From assembly GCA_016178505.1 (NCBI GenBank), contig JACOTG010000184.1:1-64000 (forward strand): DNA of 64,000 nucleotides, read 5' to 3'. Origin of the DNA: Planctomycetota bacterium. Its GTDB lineage: Bacteria; Planctomycetota; JACOTG01. Both the position numbers and the translations under genes were made by a program. Under the pieces are notes generated by a model. That model was not told the DNA's origin. It saw only the letters and a program-made list of their open reading frames with translations, and searched no databases. Position 1 is the stretch's first letter; every line of letters begins with the position of its first letter. This document shows, one piece after another, positions 42,526 to 49,775 of this stretch.

Positions 42526-44589
42526 ATGTACCTCTCACGACGGTTTTTTTCGCTGTTGCCGCTCCTCGCTGCCATTGCCGCCGTCACCGCGTGCCCAGCG
42601 CGCGGACAAACGGTCGAGCGCGTGAGCCTCGGGATCGATGGTCGCGAGAGCGACGGTGCGAGCGGCTTCGACGCGCTGTCGATCTCGCTCGACGGGCGGT
42701 TCGTCGCCTTTCGCAGCAACGCCACCAATCTGATTCCCGACGACACGAACGCCGTCTACGACGTCTTCGTTCGCGATCGCGCGACCGGCGAGATCGTTCG
42801 CGCGAGCGTCGATTCGGCGGGGCGCCAGGCCAACGGAAACAGCGGTGCGTACGGCGTGTCCATGTCGGCGGACGGCCGCACCGTCGCATTCGTGAGCAGC
42901 GCATCCAACCTCGTCACCGACGACGTCAACGGCATGGTCGACGTGTTCGTGCACGACGTTGTTACGGGCGAGACCTCGAGGATGAGCGGGAGCGCAACCG
43001 GCGAGCCGGCAAATGGCACCTCGGAAAGCGTGGCCGTATCCGCGAGCGGTCGCTGGGTCGTGTTCAACTCGTCCGCGACGAACCTCGTTGCCTCCGATGC
43101 GAACGGGCAAGGACTCGACGTGTTCGTTCGGGACCGGCTGACGAACGAAACGTCGCTCGTCAGCGTGTCGTCGACGGGCGAGCAGGGGAACGGCGATAGC
43201 CGCACGGCCACGATCTCTGCGGATGGCCGCTGGGTCGTGTTCGTGAGTGCCGCGTCGAACCTCGTGTCCGACGACCGCAACGGCGTCTGGGACGTCTTCG
43301 TCCGCGATCGAGCGGCGGGCACGACGTCGCGCGTCAGTGAGGGATCCGACGGCGTCGAAGGAAACGGGCACAGCTACTACGCGATGGCATCGGCCGACGC
43401 GCGCTACGTCGTGTTCGTGAGCTACGCGTCGAACCTCGTTCCCTCCGACACGAACGGGTGCGCCGACGTGTTCGAGAACGATCGCGAGACCGGAGAAACC
43501 GTTCGTGTGAGCGTCGACTCCTACGGCACGCAAGCGGACGGCAGCAGCAGCTATCCGTCGATTTCCGCCGATGGCCGGGTTACGGCGTACCGGAGCGACG
43601 CGACGGATCTCGTCGGCGACGACACCAACGAACGAACGGACGTGTTCGTCCACGATCGCGAGAACGGCACGACGACGAGGCTGAGCACGAGCGCCGACGG
43701 CCAAGAAGGGAATGGGAACAGCGGCTTGCAATCGCGCGTGTCGATCTCACCCGATGGGCACCACATCGCGTTCGGCAGCGACGCGACGAACCTGGTGGCG
43801 AACGACACGAACGGTTGGAGCGACGTTTTCGTGTCCGATCATTTCACCGTGCGTCTCACCGCGATCGTGCCGAGTGTGGGCTCCGAGGACGGCGGCGACA
43901 TCGTGCACGTCTACGGAACCGACTTCACGACGGCGAGCGACACGTCGCTTTGGTTCGGAAACGCCGCGGCGACGATTCTCGACGTGTCGGCAACGAGGAT
44001 CGATGCGCGAACTCCGGCAGGCGACGGACGAGCCGACGTGGTTCTGTCGAACTTCAACGGGACGTTCATGCTCGACGGCGGCTACGACTACGTCGATCCA
44101 TCGCTGGCCGCGCGATACGGGAACGTGAACGTGGCGCGTGGCGACCGCGAGAACGTTCTCTTGGTGAACGCACTAGCGGGTGACGACGTCCTACGCGACG
44201 TTCTCGTCTCGACGGGGCAACCCCTGAGCGTCGTGGTGGCGAACCCGTCGAACCGGATGAGTGCACGATTCGTGCTCTACGCGTGGAGCGGCGAAGGGGA
44301 TCCGACAACGGTTGCAATCCTTCCGCGCGGGCTCGGGACGATGGCGCTGCCGCCGCCGTTCGTGCCGAGCGTGAACCCGCCACGCATCACGTGGAACAAC
44401 CTCGGCAGGCCTCGAATCCTCGGGGCCGCGACTCGGGTATCGCGACCGGCGCCGTCGATCGTCTTCAGTCGCGCGACCGGCGTGCGCCACGCTGCGACGC
44501 TGACGCTTCAGGGCCTCATCGAAGACGATGCCGCTGGATCTGCCGAAGGGCTCAGCGTCACGAACGCCATCGTCCTCAGGGTCCACTGA
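42526..44589 (+). CDS. Secreted seven-bladed PD40-like propeller with IPT and shared C-terminal domain
   Basis: The 687-residue protein has a signal peptide (cleavage near ARGQ-TVE). Seven regular blades follow, such as ISADGRWVVFVSAASNLVSDD and DVFVRDRATGEIVRASVDS, each with an acidic D-x-N loop. An IPT domain (VPSVGSEDGGDIVHVYGTDF) precedes the C-terminal domain from ARYGNVN to SVTNAIVLRV, shared with the Kelch protein and the PD40 protein at 27619. All seven blades are intact, unlike that relative. The end overlaps the convergent ribokinase gene by 14 nt. Role unknown, probably extracellular. Confidence 0.9.
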   Translation: MYLSRRFFSLLPLLAAIAAVTACPARGQTVERVSLGIDGRESDGASGFDALSISLDGRFVAFRSNATNLIPDDTNAVYDVFVRDRATGEIVRASVDSAGRQANGNSGAYGVSMSADGRTVAFVSSASNLVTDDVNGMVDVFVHDVVTGETSRMSGSATGEPANGTSESVAVSASGRWVVFNSSATNLVASDANGQGLDVFVRDRLTNETSLVSVSSTGEQGNGDSRTATISADGRWVVFVSAASNLVSDDRNGVWDVFVRDRAAGTTSRVSEGSDGVEGNGHSYYAMASADARYVVFVSYASNLVPSDTNGCADVFENDRETGETVRVSVDSYGTQADGSSSYPSISADGRVTAYRSDATDLVGDDTNERTDVFVHDRENGTTTRLSTSADGQEGNGNSGLQSRVSISPDGHHIAFGSDATNLVANDTNGWSDVFVSDHFTVRLTAIVPSVGSEDGGDIVHVYGTDFTTASDTSLWFGNAAATILDVSATRIDARTPAGDGRADVVLSNFNGTFMLDGGYDYVDPSLAARYGNVNVARGDRENVLLVNALAGDDVLRDVLVSTGQPLSVVVANPSNRMSARFVLYAWSGEGDPTTVAILPRGLGTMALPPPFVPSVNPPRITWNNLGRPRILGAATRVSRPAPSIVFSRATGVRHAATLTLQGLIEDDAAGSAEGLSVTNAIVLRVH

Positions 44590-45589
44590 CCGTCCTCGCG
44601 AACGCTTCGACATCCGCGCGTGACGGAAGCGACGATTGCGCGCCCGCTCGCGTGACTGCGAGGGAGCCAGTGGCAACGGCAAAGCGGAGCGACGCACTGG
44701 CGTCGGATCCGCTCAGGGTCGCGACCGCGAGGGCCGCAACGAACGCGTCGCCGGCGGCGGTCGTGTCGACGACGTCGACTCGCGGAGCGGGCGCGTGAGA
44801 TTCGCCGTGCGAGTCGACGAGCACGGCGCCGCGCTCGCCGAGCGTCACGCACGCCCGCTTCGCCCCGCGATCTCGAAGGCGACGCGCGGCCGCGAAGGCC
44901 GAGGCGACGTCGCCGACCGCCACGCCCGCGAGCGCGGACGCTTCGCCCTCGTTGACCACGACCGTGTCGAGCCGCGCGAAGAGCGCGTCGGGCAGCGCCT
45001 CGGGTGCCGGCGCCGCGTTCAGCCAAACGGCGACGCCGGCGCGGGCGGCGACGTCCGCGGCGACCGCGACCGTGGCCAGCGGGATCTCGAGCTGGAGGAG
45101 CAGCACCCTCGACGAAGCCAACATCTTCTCGGCGGAAAGCACGTCGTCCGCGGCGACGGCGCCGTTGGCACCGGGCGCGATGACGATCGAGTTCTCGCCC
45201 GAGTCCATGACGAAGACCATCGCCGTTCCGGTGGCGCGATGGGCGTCCATCCGCACGTGCTCGACGTCGACGCCGAGCGCGCGTAGCCCCTTCACGAGTC
45301 GCGCCGCAAAGACGTCGGTGCCGACGCGGCCGATCATCGCGGTTCGGGCGCCGAGCTTCGCCGCCGCCGCCGCTTGGTTCGCCCCCTTGCCGCCCGGGAC
45401 CATCTTGAGTTCGCCGCCGGCGATCGTCTCGCCGGCACGAGGCAGACGTGGAACGCGCACGACGAGGTCGAGGTTGAGGCTGCCGACGACGACGATATCC
45501 GGCGTCGCGACCTCGGAGGAGTTCAGATGACCGCCACCAGCGGCTCGACGAACGCGCGAACGGCCGCCATTGTCGCGGGCTCCGTGCAC
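44576..45589 (-). CDS. rbsK: Ribokinase-family (PfkB) sugar kinase
   Basis: The protein matches ribokinase: VVVGSLNLDLVVRVPRLPRAGET near the start, VPGGKGANQAAAAAKLGA (sugar site), NEGEASALAG, and the C-terminal DTTAAGDAFVAALA carrying the catalytic aspartate and anion hole. It phosphorylates ribose or a related sugar at O5. The only in-frame canonical start is GTG 45589, inside the upstream isomerase gene, giving 337 residues with an unusual arginine-rich 30-residue lead. A CTG at 45526 overlapping the upstream stop (CTGA) would give a normal length. Either way it is coupled to the isomerase gene. Confidence 0.9.
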   Translation of the reverse strand: MHGARDNGGRSRVRRAAGGGHLNSSEVATPDIVVVGSLNLDLVVRVPRLPRAGETIAGGELKMVPGGKGANQAAAAAKLGARTAMIGRVGTDVFAARLVKGLRALGVDVEHVRMDAHRATGTAMVFVMDSGENSIVIAPGANGAVAADDVLSAEKMLASSRVLLLQLEIPLATVAVAADVAARAGVAVWLNAAPAPEALPDALFARLDTVVVNEGEASALAGVAVGDVASAFAAARRLRDRGAKRACVTLGERGAVLVDSHGESHAPAPRVDVVDTTAAGDAFVAALAVATLSGSDASASLRFAVATGSLAVTRAGAQSSLPSRADVEAFARTVSGP

Positions 45590-46338
45590 TCGACGATTCC
45601 CGGGCCGGCATAACCCGAGCGAATGATGGCGGTCACGAGGCGCTTGTAGTCGAGGACGCCGCTGCCGGCCGGCAGATACTCGATCGTTCCGTCGGGCCGC
45701 TGACGATAGTCCTTGAAGTGGATGAGGCCGCTGCGACGCGCGAGCTTCTTCAGCACGTCGTCGATGATCGCATCACGTTTGTCGAACAGCGCAGGCGCGA
45801 CCAGGTTCGGCGGATCCAGGACGAGCTTCACGCGGTCACCGCCCATTTCCCCGAGGAATCGCTCACACGCTTCGACGCTCGAGAGAACGTGTGCGAAGTG
45901 CGGCTCGACGAGCAGTTCGGATCCCCCGCCTGCGCAGATCTGCTCGAGCGCGCGCACGTGGCCGACCGCGGCTTGCCAAGCGTCGGCCTCGCCGTTTCGT
46001 GGATCGGGGTCGTGCAGGGTCGCGCCGAACGTGCCGCTGCGAACGACGAGCTTGCTCACGCGGAGCCGCCGCAAAGCGCGGGCGAGCTGAAGCTCCTTGC
46101 CGACGGTGAATCCCGTCGACGAGTCGCTTGGCCGAAGCGGGTTCGCATATCCGGCCGCCGAGACGATCTCGAGGCCCGCGGTCGCACAGGCGGTCTGAAT
46201 GGCCGCGACCGTGTGGTCGTTGATCTCGAGGCCGGTCGGCGAGAATTGAATGGCCGTGAAGCCGGCCTCGCGAGCGGCCGCGGTCAGGCGCTGAACGTCG
46301 TCGGGAACGCGAAAGTCGAGGTGAACTCCAAGCTGCAA
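45523..46338 (-). CDS. Sugar phosphate isomerase/epimerase (xylose isomerase-like TIM barrel)
   Basis: The 271-residue protein is an AP-endonuclease-2/xylose-isomerase-like TIM barrel. Metal-ligand segments are visible in ELLVEPHFAHVLSS (Glu), VKLVLDPPNLV (Asp), LIHFKDYRQRPDG (His) and GPGIVECTEPAT (Glu). The family interconverts or epimerises sugars and their phosphates. It overlaps the ribokinase gene at its 3' end, so the two form a small sugar-use operon whose sugar is not known. The region upstream holds no clear promoter. Confidence 0.86.
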   Translation of the reverse strand: MQLGVHLDFRVPDDVQRLTAAAREAGFTAIQFSPTGLEINDHTVAAIQTACATAGLEIVSAAGYANPLRPSDSSTGFTVGKELQLARALRRLRVSKLVVRSGTFGATLHDPDPRNGEADAWQAAVGHVRALEQICAGGGSELLVEPHFAHVLSSVEACERFLGEMGGDRVKLVLDPPNLVAPALFDKRDAIIDDVLKKLARRSGLIHFKDYRQRPDGTIEYLPAGSGVLDYKRLVTAIIRSGYAGPGIVECTEPATMAAVRAFVEPLVAVI

Positions 46339-46638
46339 TCGGCCGTCCGATCTGTGTCACACGTTGAAGGTTCCATCACGGTGGGCGCCGCCCCGCCCGG
46401 CGGCGGTGAGGACTCGGCACCGAACCCGTGCCTCTCCGTCGAGAGAGCGCGCCATCATAGCGATGCGCGGCGACGACGGGAAGTCGGCGGAGTCGTTGTC
46501 CGGTGACTCGGTCGTCCGCGATCCCGGGAAGTCGGTGACGCCGGGCATGCTTGACGATGGAGCGAACGACGGTTAGCTTCGCCCGGCGTAACTGGAGAAG
46601 GGTTCGAAATCATTCACCGCCTTCTTGGGAGGATCACC
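46339..46638. other. 300-bp region between the isomerase and the small protein
   Basis: No frame here has coding character and no inverted repeat or strong promoter was seen. Both adjacent genes point away from it, so promoters for both must lie in it. Confidence 0.4.
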
Positions 46639-46956
46639 ATGCCGGGCATGAACTACGTCGCACCTACGTCCGCACCGCGCAATTCGAATTTCATTCCGAG
46701 CGTGACGGCTACAGGAACGGTCGCTGGCGCGACATACTTGCTTCGCGTGAAAGAAGACAGTGCCAGCGCGCGGCTACAGAACTTCACCGACAAACAGTTC
46801 ACCGGTACAGGCGGAGACGTCACGATCTCGGACTGGGTGGGGGCGACCGTGAAGTCCAGTGCGCCGCTCGGCACGTGCCAGACTCGAATCGAGTGGTTCG
46901 AGGACGGCGAGCCGCTCGGCCCGTCGTACTGGAAGGACACGGACATCACCCTCTGA
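46639..46956 (+). CDS. Small beta-rich protein of unknown function
   Basis: The 105-residue protein has a good GGGAGG ribosome-binding site 6 nt before its ATG. It has no signal peptide, membrane segment or known motif. Alternating hydrophobic and polar residues (TATGTVAGATYLLRVKED, GDVTISDWVGATVKSS) suggest an all-beta fold, and there is a single cysteine. It stands alone on the plus strand with its end 10 bp from the convergent kinase gene. I do not recognise the family. Confidence 0.65.
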   Translation: MPGMNYVAPTSAPRNSNFIPSVTATGTVAGATYLLRVKEDSASARLQNFTDKQFTGTGGDVTISDWVGATVKSSAPLGTCQTRIEWFEDGEPLGPSYWKDTDITL

Positions 46957-46966
46957 GACGCCGTGC

Positions 46967-49684
46967 TCAGCGTCCTTTCTTCGCCGCCTCGATGACCTCG
47001 CGGATGCCGTCCCGGAGTTCGGCGGGTGCTTTGTCTGGGTCGTCGAGGTGGGCTTGCCGGAGGAGTCGGAGAGCCTCCGTCGCAGCGTGCGGCTCGCCGG
47101 ATTTACAGAGACCGATTGCGAGGTTGACGACACAGTTCGGGTCGGTGTTCTTGTCCGCGGAGACGTTCAGCGCGGCCTCCAACAATGCGTTCATCCGCCC
47201 GACCGTCGCTCCCGACGCACGATGCTCGGAGTAGAGGTAGAGGAGCGCGGAGAGCACGCTCAGGCTCCGATCACCACGATCCCACGCCTCGGCGAAAAGG
47301 CCGGCCGCTCGATCGCGATCTTCGTGCGAGGCATTGCCGCCGTCGCTGAAGCGATTGAAGACGCATGTGGCCAGCTCTTGACAGACGTCTTGGGTCGGCA
47401 CGTAACGGTGCGCGAGTTCGAGGAGACGAAACGCGTCGTCGTGCATTCCGTCGTAGTGGAGCCGGCGCACGATATCGACGATGAGCGCGGCGAAATGCGC
47501 GTTGCGAGCCAGGAGTGAGTCGTCGGCGAGAGGCAACGTGTCGAGGAGTTTCTCGCTCGCCCGCTCCGCATGAAGCAACTCGCGACGACACGCCACTTCA
47601 TCTTGCTTATCCGCCAGTGCCAATGCCCACTGCCGATGCGCGAGCGCCAGGCAGTACTGGATGCTGGTGTCCATCGGAAGGCTGTTACTTGCCCGTTCGA
47701 GATCGCGTACGGCGGACTCGAACTCGTCCGTGCCGAGCGCGATCACTCCTCTGACTCCGAGCGCGATCGCGTCGTCGGGGAATCGTTGGATGATGCCGCT
47801 GACCAACGCCTCGGCTTCGGGCAACGGCGTCGGATCTTCCAAGAGGGCCGACTGCACCATCAGTGCGTTCGCGAGGGCCACCTGGAATTTTGCATTCGCG
47901 GGGTCGAAGCTGCACGCCATCCGATAGTCGCGAACCGCCTTCAATGCCTCTTCGGGCGCGCCCAGCCGCCGCATGCACATCTGAGTGCGGGATTGACCTC
48001 GTTGAAACGCCACTTCCGGAGTCAGGTCGGATTCCGAGACGAGGTCGTACTCCTGCACGGCGCGAGTCCACTCGCCCTTCAGATGGAACGATAGGCCCCT
48101 GCCGATGTGCCACTCCTCGCTCTCCTGCGGAACGTGATCGCAGTAGCGTTCGATCGCTTCGAGCGCGATTCTCGGCTCGCCGAGAAGGTCGAGCACCGTC
48201 GCGTCCTCTCGATAGACGCCGATGAGATCCGGGTCGAAGCGCAGGCTCTTTTCGAATCGATCGTGCGCGCTCCGATAGTCGAGGCGTCGCTCGCAGCCGA
48301 GCCCGCACAGGAACTCGATCAACGCCTTCTCGGTATCCGGTCGTCCGGTCGGCTCGACGCCTTCGAACGGATCGGCGCCGATCTGAATCGCACCGACGAT
48401 TTTCGAATCGAGCCCGCGAGCCACGGCTTCGGCGAGGTTCTTCTTCGAATCGGACTCCCGGCGCTCCGCGATGGCGGTGAGCGCGCGAAACACGTAGTTG
48501 ATCGGGTTGTCGGGGTCGCTGTCGATCGCTCGGTCGAACTGCTCCCTGGCGTCGTCGATTCGACCGAGACCATAGAGCGCGACGCCGGATTGTCGTAGGC
48601 GGTCACCTCGGCGGCGTCGCGTTTCCGTGTCGCTTTGGCGGGTCCATCCGACGACGATCGCGCAGACGATCACGAGCGCAATCGCGCCGCCGATCGCCGC
48701 CAGCGGCTCGCCGCGTTCGCGAACGTGGCGCCAGGCGCGCGTCGCCGATGGAACGGACTTCGCTCGCACCGGCTGCCCGGCGACGAATCTCGCGAGATCG
48801 TCCGCGAGCTCCGCGGACGTCGCGTAACGGCGATCGGGCGCCTTTTCGAGACAGCGCAGCGCAATCCGGGCCAGCGGCTCGGGGATCGCCGAGTCGATCG
48901 CGCGCGGGTTCGGCGGCTGCGTCTCTCGAATGCGCTGAATCACGACCTCCGGCGCGCCGCTGCCGAACGGCGGGCGTCCCGTCAGGCACTCGAACAGCGT
49001 GGCTCCGAGGGAGAAGACGTCCGTCGCGAGAGCCACACCGTCATCACTCGGGGCGACCTGCTCGGGCGACATGTAGTCGGCGGTTCCGAGCATTTCGCCC
49101 GGGCTCGTCAGCGCCTTGCCGTCGTCGATGCGGGCGATGCCGAAGTCGGTCAAATGCGGATTGCCGTCGCGATCGACGAGCACGTTCGATGGCTTGATGT
49201 CCCGATGGACGATGCCGTGCTGGTGCGCGAGGTGGACGACGCTCGCAATCGGCTCGAGCGTTCGCGCGACGTCGCGGAAGAACGCGGCTTTCGCCTCGGA
49301 CGCGCGCTCGGCCGGGATCGGCGCCGGTGGCTCGGCGGAGATGAGCTCTACGAATGGACGGGAGCCGCGCACGGCGGCGCGGCGAACGATTTCGGCGAGC
49401 GACGCGCCCTCCACGGGCTCCATGGCGATGTAATGCACGCCGTCGCTCGACCCGGAGTCGAGTACTCGCACGATCGCAGGATGGTCCAGCGATGCGACCG
49501 TTCGCGCTTCACGTTGAAAGCGCTCGATGCGATCGGGTCGAAACGAGAGCTCGCGCGGAAGCACTTTCAGCGCGACGGTCGCAGACGTCCGCTCGTCCTC
49601 GGCGAGATAGACGTCACCCATGCCGCCACGTCCCAAAACGGCGCGAACGCGATACGGGCCAATTCGAGCGCTGCTGTCGGTCAT
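46967..49684 (-). CDS. Membrane Ser/Thr protein kinase 1 with TPR-like C-terminal region
   Basis: The 905-residue protein has a Hanks-type kinase domain (about 8-300): glycine loop LGRGGMGDVYLAED, catalytic lysine K40, HRDIKPSN at 160-167 and DFG at 180-182. An insertion of about 45 residues (about 100-140, ending AKAAFFRDVARTLE) lies before the HRD helix. A transmembrane helix at about 328-346 is followed by roughly 550 residues of TPR-like helical repeats (SGVALYGLGRIDDAREQFDR and others), presumably outside the membrane. ATG 49684 is chosen; an in-frame extension upstream has no kinase features. It is paralogous to the next two kinases and follows kinase 2 on the same strand. Confidence 0.92.
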   Translation of the reverse strand: MTDSSARIGPYRVRAVLGRGGMGDVYLAEDERTSATVALKVLPRELSFRPDRIERFQREARTVASLDHPAIVRVLDSGSSDGVHYIAMEPVEGASLAEIVRRAAVRGSRPFVELISAEPPAPIPAERASEAKAAFFRDVARTLEPIASVVHLAHQHGIVHRDIKPSNVLVDRDGNPHLTDFGIARIDDGKALTSPGEMLGTADYMSPEQVAPSDDGVALATDVFSLGATLFECLTGRPPFGSGAPEVVIQRIRETQPPNPRAIDSAIPEPLARIALRCLEKAPDRRYATSAELADDLARFVAGQPVRAKSVPSATRAWRHVRERGEPLAAIGGAIALVIVCAIVVGWTRQSDTETRRRRGDRLRQSGVALYGLGRIDDAREQFDRAIDSDPDNPINYVFRALTAIAERRESDSKKNLAEAVARGLDSKIVGAIQIGADPFEGVEPTGRPDTEKALIEFLCGLGCERRLDYRSAHDRFEKSLRFDPDLIGVYREDATVLDLLGEPRIALEAIERYCDHVPQESEEWHIGRGLSFHLKGEWTRAVQEYDLVSESDLTPEVAFQRGQSRTQMCMRRLGAPEEALKAVRDYRMACSFDPANAKFQVALANALMVQSALLEDPTPLPEAEALVSGIIQRFPDDAIALGVRGVIALGTDEFESAVRDLERASNSLPMDTSIQYCLALAHRQWALALADKQDEVACRRELLHAERASEKLLDTLPLADDSLLARNAHFAALIVDIVRRLHYDGMHDDAFRLLELAHRYVPTQDVCQELATCVFNRFSDGGNASHEDRDRAAGLFAEAWDRGDRSLSVLSALLYLYSEHRASGATVGRMNALLEAALNVSADKNTDPNCVVNLAIGLCKSGEPHAATEALRLLRQAHLDDPDKAPAELRDGIREVIEAAKKGR

Positions 49685-49775
49685 CTGGCCTTCCCTCGCG
49701 ACGGCGACGACTCCTGGACGCCCGGTCAGAACTCCTTCGTCGGCGAGTAGCCTAACCGCGCGCGACGCGATTCGT

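Noticed and set aside
46551-47234. 227-codon plus-strand ORF over the small protein
   Set aside because: The 46639-46956 frame has a clean ribosome-binding site and balanced composition; the longer frame is arginine/serine-rich and runs antisense into kinase 1.
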